Shown in pieces: positions 7,322 through 15,799 of a DNA stretch of 51,958 nt (position 1 is the first letter of the stretch; every line of letters starts with the position of its first letter). This DNA comes from Candidatus Hadarchaeum yellowstonense (lineage in GTDB: Archaea > Hadarchaeota > Hadarchaeia > Hadarchaeales > Hadarchaeaceae): the NCBI GenBank assembly GCA_001515205.2, contig LQMQ01000039.1:1-51958 (forward strand), given 5' to 3'. The position numbers and the translations under genes are program-made. Below the pieces are notes generated by a model that ran no database searches, was not told the origin of the DNA, and saw only the letters and a program-made list of their open reading frames with translations.

Positions 7322-8311
7322 TTAACCGCTTAGATCAGGGGCCCTCTTCGCCACCAGCTTCAGCGATTGCAGCGGCTCCGGCCCGATGGGGGAGCCGATC
7401 ACAACGGTGGTTACCCCGATCTTCTTCAATTCCTCCACCCGGTTGACCAAGATATCGACGCCACCGCAGACCGAAAACTCTTCCAGCATCTCATCGGTGA
7501 CTGCCTCCCTCGCCTTGGCCAGATCCCCCCGGCGCAGATATCTCCTCACCACCTCCACATCCTCAGCCGAAATTGACCGATGGGCCAAAGACTCCTCCGG
7601 AGCCGACGACGCAACGAAGGCGACTACCCCCCGCGCGGCATCCCGGGCCTTTTTTTCATCGCTGTCTATGGAAACGGCCAGATAGGCCACATAGTCAAAA
7701 TCCGTTTGGGTGCGTCCGCCTCGCCTCAGGCCCTCCTTGATGCTCTTGACCGCATCCTCAATGTCCACTGGATGGGAGGCGTTGATGAGGGCGCCGTCGG
7801 CCACCTCGCCCGCCAGCCTGAGCATCCTCTCCCTCCGGCCCCCGACGTAGATCGGGATGTGGTTTCCCGGCCTGAACCTGAGCCGGGCCCCCCGACAGGT
7901 GAAACACTCCCCCTCGAACTCCACTTTTTCCCCGGCGAGCAGCCCCCTGATGATGTGGATGGCCTCCCGAACGCTGGTGACCGGCTTGGTCTGTTTCACC
8001 CCCACCGTCTCCAAAAAAAAGGGATCACCGGACGACATCCCGAGCAGCGCCCGCCCGTGGGAAAGTTCATTCAAGGTGGCCACCGCGGCCGCCGTCACCG
8101 CTGGATGGGTGAGGTAGGGATTGGTCACCCCGGGCCCCAGCTGCACCCGGCGAGTATTCAGGGCAAGCTGGGCCAGCACCGAATGAACGTAACGGTTGTG
8201 ATAGTGATCGCAGACCCAGATCTGCTGAAACCCCAGCTGCTCAACCTCCTTCGCCAGAGCAACCATTGTGTCCAGCCGCAGGTAGGGGACAAATTCCACG
8301 CCAAACTTCAA
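7322..8311 (-). CDS. mer: 5,10-methylenetetrahydromethanopterin reductase (F420-dependent)
   Basis: A 329-residue luciferase-like TIM-barrel protein. It reduces methylene-tetrahydromethanopterin to methyl-H4MPT with F420H2, in the methyl branch of the archaeal Wood-Ljungdahl pathway. Mer features: MKFGVEFVPY start, VCDHYHNR, LGPGVTNPYLTHPAVTA, ATLNELSHGRALLGMSSGD, DGALINASHP, and the C-terminal VVIGSPIGPEPLQSLKL. Length matches known Mer proteins. Translation should start at a TTG at 8311 preceded by GGTGGTC. It is divergent from cofE and cofD, which make its cofactor, with a shared promoter between. A general F420-dependent oxidoreductase is the alternative, but the motif match favours Mer. 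Confidence 0.87.
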   Translation of the reverse strand: MKFGVEFVPYLRLDTMVALAKEVEQLGFQQIWVCDHYHNRYVHSVLAQLALNTRRVQLGPGVTNPYLTHPAVTAAAVATLNELSHGRALLGMSSGDPFFLETVGVKQTKPVTSVREAIHIIRGLLAGEKVEFEGECFTCRGARLRFRPGNHIPIYVGGRRERMLRLAGEVADGALINASHPVDIEDAVKSIKEGLRRGGRTQTDFDYVAYLAVSIDSDEKKARDAARGVVAFVASSAPEESLAHRSISAEDVEVVRRYLRRGDLAKAREAVTDEMLEEFSVCGGVDILVNRVEELKKIGVTTVVIGSPIGPEPLQSLKLVAKRAPDLSG

Positions 8312-8321
8312 GGGACCACCA

Positions 8322-8331
8322 TCTGATTTAA
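8322..8331. promoter_or_regulatory. Shared divergent TATA element between mer and cofE
   Basis: The short gap between the two starts has one A/T-rich core, GATTTAAGCC. It reads ATTTAAG toward cofE and CTTAAAT toward mer. Its distance to the cofE start (about 37 bases) suits an archaeal TATA box; the distance to the mer start (about 15) is short, so the mer promoter assignment is weak. Confidence 0.35.
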
Positions 8332-8363
8332 GCCGTCTGGACTAATAATCCCCTTCGGTGCTT

Positions 8364-9104
8364 ATGCAGCTCATCCCGATAAAGGGCATCCCGATGGTCA
8401 GACGCGGCGACGACGTTGGTGAACTAATCCTAGAAGCAGCAGAGAAACAACACCTGAAGATAGAAGACGGCGACGTCCTGGCGGTGGCCCAGACGGTGAT
8501 CTCCAAAGCGGAGGGGGAAGTTGTCGACCTCCGCACCATCAGGCCCAGCCAGCGCGCCATCGAGATCGGTAGAAGGATCGACAAGGACCCCCGCGTGGTT
8601 GAGGTTATCCTTCAGCAATCTGCCGAGATTGTCAGACTGGCCCACGTGATCATCTCAAGGACCAGACATGGCTTCGTCTGCGCCAACGCCGGCGTGGACC
8701 GCTCCAACGTTGACGAAGAGCACGTGACGCTCCTTCCCCGCGACCCCGACGCAAGCGCCGCCAGGATTCGGGAGAGGATCAGGAAAAAACTGGGGGTGGA
8801 CATCGCGGTGATCGTGACCGACACGCAGGGTCGGCCCTTCCGCTGCGGTTGCACCGGGCTGGCCATCGGTGTCTCGGGGATGAAACCACTGCTGGACATG
8901 AGGGGGAGGCGGGACCTCTACGGGAAGGAGCTGAAGGTGACCGTGACCTGCCCCGCCGACTCACTGGCCGCCGCAGCGGTGATGCTAATGGGTGAGTCGA
9001 ACGAAGGCATCCCGGCCGTGTTGATCAAAGGAGCCGGTTACGAGCGGGGAAATGGCTCAATCCGGGAACTCATCAGGGCTCCGGAGCTGGACCTCTTCAG
9101 GTGA
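8364..9104 (+). CDS. cofE: Coenzyme F420-0:L-glutamate ligase
   Basis: A 246-residue CofE-family enzyme. It adds glutamate residues to F420-0 with GTP, the last step of F420 synthesis. Recognisable parts: MQLIPIKGIPMVRRGDDVGELI, DGDVLAVAQTVISKAEG, RTRHGFVCANAGVDRSNV and VIVTDTQGRPFRCGCTGLAIG. ATG 8364 is preferred because it aligns with the usual CofE N-terminus; GTG at 8358 would add two residues. The stop lies four bases before the probable cofD start. Confidence 0.92.
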   Translation: MQLIPIKGIPMVRRGDDVGELILEAAEKQHLKIEDGDVLAVAQTVISKAEGEVVDLRTIRPSQRAIEIGRRIDKDPRVVEVILQQSAEIVRLAHVIISRTRHGFVCANAGVDRSNVDEEHVTLLPRDPDASAARIRERIRKKLGVDIAVIVTDTQGRPFRCGCTGLAIGVSGMKPLLDMRGRRDLYGKELKVTVTCPADSLAAAAVMLMGESNEGIPAVLIKGAGYERGNGSIRELIRAPELDLFR

Positions 9105-9108
9105 TGGC

Positions 9109-10044
9109 TTGCTGGCAGTTCTCTCCGGGGGCACCGGGACACCCAAGTTGCTTCAAGGGCTCGTCCGCCTGGTGAAGCAGGAGGAGCTGTCCATCATCGT
9201 CAACACGGGGGAGGATGTGGAGATCTCTGGCCTGTTTGTTTCCCCCGACATTGACACCGTCATGTACACGCTGGCAGGTATCGTCAACGAAGAAACGTGG
9301 TATGGCGTCAGGGGGGACACCTTTGAAGAACACGAGCGGCTCAGGAGGGAAGGCAAACCTGAGCTGCTCCGCATCGGTGACCGCGATCGCGAGGTCAAAA
9401 GACGACGCACCGAGCTCCTGAAAGAGGGCAGGACACTGTCAGAGGTCACCAGGATTCTCTGCCGCGATTTCCATGTTCTCGCCAACGTCATGCCGATGTC
9501 AGACGATCGGGTCAGAACGCTGATTTACACCGAAGCCGGCCCGATGGGCTTCCACGAATTCTGGGTCGCCAGGAGGGCCAAGGACCGAGTGACCTCCGTG
9601 GCCTTCGAGGGCGCAGCATCCGCGAGGCCTGCTCCCGGAGTTCTAGAAACCATCGAAAAAAGTGATGCCATCATCATCGGGCCCAGCAATCCGGTGACCA
9701 GCATTGGGCCAATCGTGGCGATCAAGGAGATAAGGCTGGCATTGCAAAGGGCCAGGGAAAAGGTCATTGCCGTCTCCCCGGTAGTCGGCGGCTCCCCGGT
9801 GAGTGGCCCGGCGGGGATTCTGATGAAGGGACTGGGCTATGAGGCCAGTCCGCTGGGGGTGGCAAAAATTTACCATGACTTCATCGGGGGGCTGGTGATT
9901 GACGACCGCGATAGGTCAATTGCACCCGAAATTGAAAAGTTGAACATAAGGGCCTTCACCACTAACCTGATGATGCCAGACCTGCCCTCAAGGGTCAACC
10001 TAGCGCGGACGGTCTTAACCCTGGCCGGGATAAGGCCAACCTAG
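9109..10044 (+). CDS. cofD: 2-phospho-L-lactate transferase (LPPG:FO transferase)
   Basis: A 311-residue CofD. It transfers the phospholactyl group from LPPG to FO to give F420-0. The N-terminus MLAVLSGGTGTPKLLQGL is the conserved GGTG-TPKLL nucleotide-loop start. IIVNTGEDVEISGLFVSPD and IIGPSNPVTSIGPI are also typical. The frame is open further left to an ATG at 9052, but that would overlap cofE by 50 bases and add a non-homologous leader. A TTG at 9109, just after an AGGTGAT ribosome-binding site, gives the expected N-terminus. Its last four bases overlap the end of cofH, which is convergent. Confidence 0.92.
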   Translation: MLAVLSGGTGTPKLLQGLVRLVKQEELSIIVNTGEDVEISGLFVSPDIDTVMYTLAGIVNEETWYGVRGDTFEEHERLRREGKPELLRIGDRDREVKRRRTELLKEGRTLSEVTRILCRDFHVLANVMPMSDDRVRTLIYTEAGPMGFHEFWVARRAKDRVTSVAFEGAASARPAPGVLETIEKSDAIIIGPSNPVTSIGPIVAIKEIRLALQRAREKVIAVSPVVGGSPVSGPAGILMKGLGYEASPLGVAKIYHDFIGGLVIDDRDRSIAPEIEKLNIRAFTTNLMMPDLPSRVNLARTVLTLAGIRPT

Positions 10045-11168
10045 ATCAGTTCATAAGTCGTGGTCCGCTGCCGCGGGATCCTCCCCATCTCGAGAATAAG
10101 CCGCTCCAGCTGCTCCGCGCTCATGCTGTCCAGGCTCCCCCCGGCGGCTCTGGTGATGTGCTCCTCCATCAGCGTCCCGCCCAGATCATTTGCGCCCGCC
10201 CTGAGCATGAGCTGGGCGCCCCGGGGACCAAGCTTCACCCAAGAGGCCTGGATATTGTCCACGTAACCGGCGAGCATCAGCCGGGCCACCGCGTGCAGGC
10301 GCAGGCTCTGCACCAGGTTCGGCGCTGGCTCCAGCTTGAATTCCCTGCCCAAAGGGGTGTTCCGGGACATGAAGCCCAGCAGGACGAACTCCGTGAATCC
10401 CCAGGTCTCCTTCTGAATCTCGCGGATGATCGAGATGTGCTGGGCCAGCTCCAGCGGGGTCTCCACGTGGCCGTACATCACCGTGGCAGTCGTGGGCAAG
10501 CCGAGGCGGTGGCAGGTCTTTATCGTCCTGATCCACTGCTCGGTGGAGATCTTCTCCGGGCAGATTATCGACCTGACCCTGTCGACCAGTATTTCCGCCG
10601 CCGTCCCCGGAACTGAATTCAACCCCTCGCGCTTAAGGGCCTGGATCACCTCCTCAAGGCCCATGTTCTCCCTTTCCGCGATGTGGTTGATCTCGGAGGG
10701 AGAAAAGGCGTGAATGTGAATTTCCGGGGCCGCTCTCCTGATCGCGCGGAGTATCTGGAGGTAGTCCTCCAGCCTGAAATCAGGATGCAGACCTCCCTGC
10801 ACGCAGACCTCAGTAGCCCCGATTTCCAGCGCCTCGGCGACCTTGGCCTCTATCTGCTCCGGGGACAACACATAGGCTTCGGGGTCTCCGGGTGAACGGC
10901 GGAAGGCGCAGAACCTGCAACTGCCCCGGCAGATGTTGGTGAAGTTTATGTTTCTATTTTTAACATAAGTGACGATATCCCCGACCCTGCGCCTCCTCAC
11001 CTCATCAGCCACCTGGAGCAGCGCCTGCAACTTTTTACCTTCGGCCTGGAGAAGCAGCGCCCCCTCCTCCACCGTGAGCTCCTCGCCGGCAAGCGCGCGC
11101 TGCAGGATTTCACCGAACTTAGAGCGCCGCGGCACGGTAACCTTCTTCATCAGCAAGGTCGCGGACAA
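10041..11168 (-). CDS. cofH: FO synthase subunit 2 (5-amino-6-ribitylaminouracil-tyrosine 4-hydroxyphenyl transferase)
   Basis: A 375-residue radical SAM enzyme. CRGSCRFCAF holds the three [4Fe-4S] ligands (CxxxCxxC), preceded by NRNINFTNI. VCVQGGLHPDFRLEDY and HIHAFSPSEI are CofH hallmarks. It condenses tyrosine with the ribityluracil so that CofG can close the deazaflavin ring to FO. The start is a TTG at 11168 with GAGGTGA 6 bases upstream; an ATG at 11150 is an alternative. It begins inside the 3' end of cofG (50-base overlap), so the pair is translated together. Confidence 0.93.
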   Translation of the reverse strand: MSATLLMKKVTVPRRSKFGEILQRALAGEELTVEEGALLLQAEGKKLQALLQVADEVRRRRVGDIVTYVKNRNINFTNICRGSCRFCAFRRSPGDPEAYVLSPEQIEAKVAEALEIGATEVCVQGGLHPDFRLEDYLQILRAIRRAAPEIHIHAFSPSEINHIAERENMGLEEVIQALKREGLNSVPGTAAEILVDRVRSIICPEKISTEQWIRTIKTCHRLGLPTTATVMYGHVETPLELAQHISIIREIQKETWGFTEFVLLGFMSRNTPLGREFKLEPAPNLVQSLRLHAVARLMLAGYVDNIQASWVKLGPRGAQLMLRAGANDLGGTLMEEHITRAAGGSLDSMSAEQLERLILEMGRIPRQRTTTYELI

Positions 11169-12207
11169 GCTCTCTCACCTCTTTTGACATGAACTTCTCC
11201 TCCCTCACGAAGCGGGGATATATGGGCAGCCTCTCCCTGGGTTTGCCTCCGGCCTGCTCTATGGCCGCCCGAAGCTGGGAGGCGCTGGGCCAGGGGCGAT
11301 CGGCATTGATGAAGTCAGGTGTGACTGGGGAAATGCCGCCAAAATCAGAGGCGCCCGCTGAGATCACCTCCGAAACAGCAACCACAAAGTCGGGGCTGCC
11401 CGGGGGAGTGATCTTGCCGTTGCGGCTCAGCAAGTTGGGCGGCACCTGAATGCTGGTGTCGGGCAGGATCGAGCGAGCGAGGGCCACCGTGCTCAACAGG
11501 GTGCCTTCGTCCGGCCTGCGCCACGAAGCCATCGGGGTGCCGGGTTTGGGGTCAAAGGGCTGAATGATTACCTCCTGGATGTGGCCGTAGCGCTCCTGCA
11601 GCTCCTTGATCTTCACCAGCGAACGAACGCGATCTTCCATGCTTTCGCCGATCCCAATCAGAATACCTGTGGTGAAGGGGATGTTAAGTCTACCGGCTGC
11701 CTCGATGGTTGCCAGCCGCAGCCTGGGGGCCTTCCCCGGGCTCCTCGAATGGGCTTGGAGTTCCGCGATGCTCTCGAGCATCAGCCCCATGCTGGCGTTG
11801 TAGCGACGCAGGCGACGCAGCTCCGACTCCTGGAGGACCCCGGCGTTCGTGTGCGGTAACAACCCGATCTCGAGCACCTGCCGGCAGAGGTCCACCAGGT
11901 AATCCACGGTGCTCCGATAACCGAACTCCTCAAGCTTTTCTCTGGCCTGCGGATGAACCTCAGGAAGCTCGCCGAGGGTGAACAGCGCCTCAGAGCATCC
12001 GGCCTCCTTTCCCCGTTGGGCCAGCGCCAGCACCTGCTGAGGCGACATGAACCAGGCGCCGTCACCGGGATCCCTCCTGAAGCCACAGTAAGCGCAGCGA
12101 TTGCGGCACATGTTGGTTAACGGTAGAAAGACATTGCGGGAGTAGCTGATCTCCCTCTGAAGCCGCACCCCACCCACCTCGACACAACCATAAAACAGGG
12201 ATAACAT
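11119..12207 (-). CDS. cofG: FO synthase subunit 1 (7,8-didemethyl-8-hydroxy-5-deazariboflavin synthase)
   Basis: A radical SAM protein of about 362 residues. SRNVFLPLTNMCRNRCAYCGF carries the CxxxCxxC cluster motif. Downstream ALFTLGELPEVHPQAR, LGLLPHTNAGVL-like and QEVIIQPFDPKPGTPM segments are CofG marks. The frame is open leftward to 12741, but that extension lies over cofC on the other strand and is not homologous. I start it at ATG 12207 (MLSLFYGC); ATG 12225 is the alternative. Neither has a ribosome-binding site, so the mRNA may be leaderless. It is divergent from cofC and precedes cofH in an overlapping pair. Confidence 0.92.
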   Translation of the reverse strand: MLSLFYGCVEVGGVRLQREISYSRNVFLPLTNMCRNRCAYCGFRRDPGDGAWFMSPQQVLALAQRGKEAGCSEALFTLGELPEVHPQAREKLEEFGYRSTVDYLVDLCRQVLEIGLLPHTNAGVLQESELRRLRRYNASMGLMLESIAELQAHSRSPGKAPRLRLATIEAAGRLNIPFTTGILIGIGESMEDRVRSLVKIKELQERYGHIQEVIIQPFDPKPGTPMASWRRPDEGTLLSTVALARSILPDTSIQVPPNLLSRNGKITPPGSPDFVVAVSEVISAGASDFGGISPVTPDFINADRPWPSASQLRAAIEQAGGKPRERLPIYPRFVREEKFMSKEVRELVRDLADEEGYRAAAL

Positions 12208-12223
12208 AAAGGTGATTGTTACC

Positions 12224-12865
12224 ATGACCGTTTGGGCCATCATCCCGGTGAAGCGCCTGGACGCGGCGAAATCCAGCCTCGCCAGGGTCTTGAATCCCGC
12301 ACAGCGGCGATGGCTGGTGCTGGCGATGCTCGCCGACATGCTCCATGCCCTCAGCCAGGCCCCCTCCATCTCCGGAACCGCTGTCGTCTCCCAGGACGAG
12401 GAAGTGCTCGACTTCGCCCGCAAAAATGGGGCCACCGCCATCAGGGAGCAGAACCTCGGACTTAACGGTGCCTTCAGGCTGGCAATCAACCGCGTGGTCG
12501 AGTGGGGGGCAACGGCGGTGCTGCTGCTCCCTGGGGATCTGCCGCTGCTGAGGGCGGCCGATGTCGAAAATATCATCGCCATGGCCAGCGCCGCGCGTGA
12601 AGTAATCATTTCTCCCTCCAAGGCCAATGGAACCAACGCCCTTTTTCTCAGGCCCCCGGACGTCATGGAGCTAAAGTTCGGCGGTGAAAGCTTCCCCCTG
12701 CATGTGGCCGAGGCAGTCCGGGTGGGGGTCAAGCCCCGCATCTACCGGTCAACGACGGTGGCCTTCGACGTTGATGAGCCCGAGGATCTAATCGCAATGG
12801 AAAGTCTAGAAACCAGAAGCCAAACCCGTGAGTTCCTTCTCAGAACAAAAGCTGGCCGTACTTGA
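12224..12865 (+). CDS. cofC: 2-phospho-L-lactate guanylyltransferase
   Basis: A 213-residue nucleotidyltransferase that activates phospholactate (or a related phospho-acid) with GTP for CofD. MTVWAIIPVKRLDAAKSSLA is the CofC N-terminus; LLLPGDLPLLRAADV is the metal/nucleotide region; SPSKANGTNALFLRPP and STTVAFDVDEPEDL are typical of the C-terminal half. ATG 12224 is chosen because GGTGAT lies 7 bases upstream; GTG 12212 overlaps that site. It completes cofC, D, E, G and H within 4.5 kb. Its 3' end overlaps the convergent LysE-type gene by 26 bases. Confidence 0.9.
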   Translation: MTVWAIIPVKRLDAAKSSLARVLNPAQRRWLVLAMLADMLHALSQAPSISGTAVVSQDEEVLDFARKNGATAIREQNLGLNGAFRLAINRVVEWGATAVLLLPGDLPLLRAADVENIIAMASAAREVIISPSKANGTNALFLRPPDVMELKFGGESFPLHVAEAVRVGVKPRIYRSTTVAFDVDEPEDLIAMESLETRSQTREFLLRTKAGRT

Positions 12866-13475
12866 AAATGAAATATGTCCCCAGTATTATCAGCAGCAGC
12901 GTGCAAAGGAAAAGGATCACCCGATAACCCCTGACGCCGATCACCCTTTTGCCCCTCACCACCGAGAACGAGACCAGCGAGAACCAAGTCAAGTCGGAGA
13001 GAAAGTGGCCGACGAGCCAGAGGACAACTCCGGCCAAAGAGGCGACCAGATAGGCCTCCATGATCGTGGCCACCCCGATCGTGGCCCACCAGAAGATAAC
13101 CGTCGGGTTCAACAGGGTGCTGTAGAGCACCCCTCCCAAGATAGGGTGGTGTTTCGTCGCCACCATCTTTTTGGGGGCTGACCTGTTTCTCAGCTTTGAA
13201 AACCCATCCAAACCGAGAACGATCAACATCAACCCGCCAAAGAGCCCGAATCCTGACTGAAAGGACCTCGCCTGCAGGATCACGCCCAGCCCCAGCGCAA
13301 TCAACGAAAGGATGACCAGCTCGACGAGCACGTGCCCGACCACGGCCAGGGGCCCGGTGCGTGCGCCATAGCTCGGAGACTTCGCCATGGTGTAGGCCAG
13401 CAGAGGACCGGGGATGAGCGACCCCGAAAGCCCGATGATGAAGCCGATCGGCAGCTGAATCAATGTTTGTATCAT
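12840..13475 (-). CDS. LysE/RhtB-family amino-acid exporter
   Basis: A 211-residue membrane protein with six hydrophobic segments. The N-terminal [20 protein letters not shown] matches the family pattern (G-x-SPGP-like, here SLIPGP), and [14 protein letters not shown] is the conserved middle segment. Family members export amino acids or similar metabolites across the cytoplasmic membrane. The start is ATG 13475; the open frame to 13742 lies over trpB2 and is a shadow. It is divergent from trpB2, but no substrate can be assigned. Confidence 0.82.
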   Translation of the reverse strand: MIQTLIQLPIGFIIGLSGSLIPGPLLAYTMAKSPSYGARTGPLAVVGHVLVELVILSLIALGLGVILQARSFQSGFGLFGGLMLIVLGLDGFSKLRNRSAPKKMVATKHHPILGGVLYSTLLNPTVIFWWATIGVATIMEAYLVASLAGVVLWLVGHFLSDLTWFSLVSFSVVRGKRVIGVRGYRVILFLCTLLLIILGTYFIFKYGQLLF

Positions 13476-13507
13476 TTTGTACCTTGATGAACTTAATAGC
13501 ACAAAGC

Positions 13508-13516
13508 TTATAAATA
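13508..13516 (+). promoter_or_regulatory. TATA box of trpB2
   Basis: TTATAAATA lies 30-38 bases upstream of the ATG at 13546, with GAGGTGGTC at 13531 as ribosome-binding site. This placement supports the 13546 start over the longer open frame from 13477, which begins upstream of the box. Confidence 0.6.
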
Positions 13517-13545
13517 GCACGGTGCAATTAGAGGTGGTCGAAAAA

Positions 13546-14904
13546 ATGAAGCAGATGAAGTACCTTCTCGACGAGGAGGAAATTCCCAAGGCCTGGTACA
13601 ACATCCAGGCGGATCTGCCAACTCCGCTGGATCCGCCGCTTAACCCGGCGACCAAGGAGCCCATCCGGCCGGAGGATCTGGCCCGGATCTTTCCCATGGA
13701 ACTGATAAAGCAGGAGGTCAGCCAGGAGCGCTGGATTCCCATCCCTGAAGAGGTCCGGGATGTCTACAGGATCTGGCGCCCGACGCCACTCTACCGGGCG
13801 CTCAGGCTGGAGAAGGCGCTGAAGACTCCGGCGAGGATTTACTACAAGTGGGAGGGGGTCAGCCCGCCGGGAAGTCACAAGCCCAACACCGCCGTGGCCC
13901 AGGCCTACTACAACATGAAGGAAGGGGTGCAGAGGCTGGCCACTGAAACCGGTGCCGGACAATGGGGCAGCGCGCTAGCCTTTGGCACGATGCTTTTCGG
14001 CCTCAAGTGCACCGTCTACATGGTCAGGGTCAGCTACGATCAGAAACCCTATCGCCGTATCATGATGGAAACCTGGGGAGCCGAGTGCGTTCCCAGCCCG
14101 AGCAACAGAACCGAGTACGGCCGGAGGATCCTGAAGGAGGACCCGAACAACCCGGGAAGCCTAGGCATCGCGATTTCCGAGGCCATCGAGGATGCCGCCA
14201 CTCACGACGACACCAAATATGCCCTGGGCAGTGTCCTCAACCACGTGATGCTCCACCAGACGGTGATCGGCCTGGAGGCAAAGCGGCAGCTTGAAATTGC
14301 CGGTGATTACCCCGACGTGATCTTCGGCTGCGTTGGTGGCGGAAGCAACTTCTCCGGGCTGGTCTTTCCATTTCTCGCGGACAAGCTCTCAGGAAGGAAA
14401 CCCGAGCTTAGGGCCGTTTCCTGCGAGCCCAAAGCCTGCCCGACCCTGACCAAGGGGCCATACATGTATGACTTCGGCGACTCGGCGGCGATGACTCCGC
14501 TGCTGAAGATGTACACGCTGGGGCATTGCTTTGTGCCACCGCCGATCCACGCCGGGGGTCTGAGGTATCACGGGGATGCCCCGCTCCTCTGCAAACTCAC
14601 CCATGAAGGATACATGGAGGCCGTGGCCTATCACCAGACTGAAGTCTTTCAGGCAGCAAAACTCTTCGCGGAAACTGAGGGCTTTGTGGTCGCGCCGGAG
14701 ACCTCGCATGCTATAAAGGCGGTGATCGATGAAGCATTGAGGTGCAGGGAAACGGGGGAGGAAAAGGTGATCCTGTTCAACAACAGCGGGCACGGGCACT
14801 TTGACCTAGCGGCTTACGACGCCTTCCTGCGCGGCAAGCTCATCGACTACGAGTACCCGGAAAAACTGGTCCAAGAAGCGATAGCCAAGGTGCCGAAGGT
14901 CTGA
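13546..14904 (+). CDS. trpB2: Tryptophan synthase beta-like protein TrpB2
   Basis: A 452-residue PLP enzyme of the TrpB2 subgroup, longer than TrpB1. The PLP lysine is Lys112 in [31 protein letters not shown] follows, and [17 protein letters not shown] is the phosphate-binding glycine loop. The C-terminal [14 protein letters not shown] is also typical. It makes tryptophan from indole and serine, or uses phosphoserine in some archaea. No trpA or other trp gene is in the window. ATG 13546 is chosen from the GAGGTGGTC ribosome-binding site. Two small RAM-domain genes follow directly and are probably co-transcribed. Confidence 0.92.
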   Translation: MKQMKYLLDEEEIPKAWYNIQADLPTPLDPPLNPATKEPIRPEDLARIFPMELIKQEVSQERWIPIPEEVRDVYRIWRPTPLYRALRLEKALKTPARIYYKWEGVSPPGSHKPNTAVAQAYYNMKEGVQRLATETGAGQWGSALAFGTMLFGLKCTVYMVRVSYDQKPYRRIMMETWGAECVPSPSNRTEYGRRILKEDPNNPGSLGIAISEAIEDAATHDDTKYALGSVLNHVMLHQTVIGLEAKRQLEIAGDYPDVIFGCVGGGSNFSGLVFPFLADKLSGRKPELRAVSCEPKACPTLTKGPYMYDFGDSAAMTPLLKMYTLGHCFVPPPIHAGGLRYHGDAPLLCKLTHEGYMEAVAYHQTEVFQAAKLFAETEGFVVAPETSHAIKAVIDEALRCRETGEEKVILFNNSGHGHFDLAAYDAFLRGKLIDYEYPEKLVQEAIAKVPKV

Positions 14905-14916
14905 GGGGAAGAAGCC

Positions 14917-15147
14917 ATGCCGGTTGCCTTTGTGTTGATCGATGCCGATGTGGGCAAGATCCGCGAAATATTGAGCCAGCTCCGGAGAACCGAGGGCGTC
15001 GTCGAGGCCTATACTGTGGCCGGACCCCACGACATCGTGGCCAAGCTGCAGGCGGACAGGTTTGAGAAGGTAGCCGAAGCCGTGACCAAAAAGATCCAGC
15101 TGGTGGACGGAGTCAAGAACACCCTGACCCTGTTCGCCTTTGAGTAG
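14917..15147 (+). CDS. Stand-alone Lrp/AsnC ligand-binding (RAM) domain protein
   Basis: A 76-residue protein that is one RAM domain with no DNA-binding part. MPVAFVLIDADVGKIREIL, a VVEAYTVAGPHDIVAKLQA strand pair and NTLTLFAF at the end follow the Lrp effector-domain pattern. Such domains bind amino acids at subunit interfaces and form dimers or larger rings. It begins 12 bases after trpB2 (GGGGAAG upstream) and is followed by a paralogue after 8 bases. Amino-acid sensing linked to tryptophan metabolism is plausible, by context only. Confidence 0.85.
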   Translation: MPVAFVLIDADVGKIREILSQLRRTEGVVEAYTVAGPHDIVAKLQADRFEKVAEAVTKKIQLVDGVKNTLTLFAFE

Positions 15148-15155
15148 GGGTGAAA

Positions 15156-15533
15156 ATGCCGGTCGCCTTCATCCTCGTGGAGACCAAGCTGGGTCGGGTC
15201 GACGAGGTCCTGAACAGGCTGCTGCAGGTCGAGGAAGTCACCGAAGCCTACTCGGTGGCCGGGCCCTACGCCGTCGTGGCCAAGGTTGAAACCGATTCCT
15301 TTGAAAAACTGGTCAAAGTGATCCCGGAGAAGGTCCACACCATCGAGGGCATAACCAAAACCCTGACGCTAGTTGCCTTTGGGACCGGTAAGGAATTCAG
15401 GACCGACGCCTGCGACCTCGCGCTGGAGCTGGGCAGGCGCGGGGACATGGAAGGCCTCTACGCGCTCTGCCGGAGCTGCCGCCAGCTGAAGTACTGCGCC
15501 CACGGTGCCCGGGTGATCACCTACGGGATCTGA
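15156..15533 (+). CDS. RAM-domain protein with Cys-rich C-terminal tail
   Basis: The first 75 residues (MPVAFILVETKLGRVDEVL ... KTLTLVAF) are a paralogue of the preceding RAM-domain protein, a tandem duplication. It then adds about 45 residues carrying four Cys: one in TDACDLAL, then CRSC and YCAHG. These could bind a metal or cluster; the spacing fits no motif I know. ATG 15156 is chosen by alignment with its neighbour and GGGGTGA upstream; GTG 15150 is the alternative. The last gene of the trpB2 operon, whose product might combine amino-acid and metal or redox sensing. Confidence 0.8.
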   Translation: MPVAFILVETKLGRVDEVLNRLLQVEEVTEAYSVAGPYAVVAKVETDSFEKLVKVIPEKVHTIEGITKTLTLVAFGTGKEFRTDACDLALELGRRGDMEGLYALCRSCRQLKYCAHGARVITYGI

Positions 15534-15647
15534 AGCGGAAAAGTTCTAGCCAGCTGTCACCATCGGCCCCTGCTTCTCCAACTCTGAACGGCCTTGAAGC
15601 CGGCGGTTTAGTTCAGAAACAGACGCCGAAAATGCCTCAGACCGCCC

Positions 15648-15707
15648 ATCATCTAATCATCGACTTTCTCAGACGATGTCGTGACATCATTGGCGATGAT
15701 AAATGAT
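15648..15707. repeat. Nested inverted repeat upstream of the F420:NADPH oxidoreductase gene
   Basis: An outer imperfect dyad pairs ATCATCTAATCATCG (15648-15662) with CGATGATAAATGAT (15694-15707). Inside it GATGTC-GT-GACATC (15675-15688) is a perfect short dyad. It lies in the 266-base gap after the RAM-domain gene, about 90 bases before npdG. It could be the trpB2 operon terminator, a regulator site or a structured leader. There is no T-run right after it, so a simple terminator is not obvious. Confidence 0.4.
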
Positions 15708-15799
15708 TGCTCCCAGGATAAAAACTTTACAACCCGCTGGCCTTCCAACCCCAACAGCAAAACTTTTCAACCACGGGAGAAGAGGAGTTTGCTGATACC

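Noticed and set aside
7580-8326. A 248-codon open frame on the plus strand
   Set aside because: It is the antisense shadow of mer, which has clear family motifs; the plus-strand product is Pro/Gly/Arg/His-rich without any domain.
12208-12741. N-terminal extension of cofG of up to 178 residues
   Set aside because: The extension lies over cofC on the opposite strand and has no homology to CofG; normal CofG length is reached from 12207.
13477-13545. 23-residue N-terminal extension of TrpB2
   Set aside because: The TATA box and ribosome-binding site fall within it, so translation should begin at 13546.
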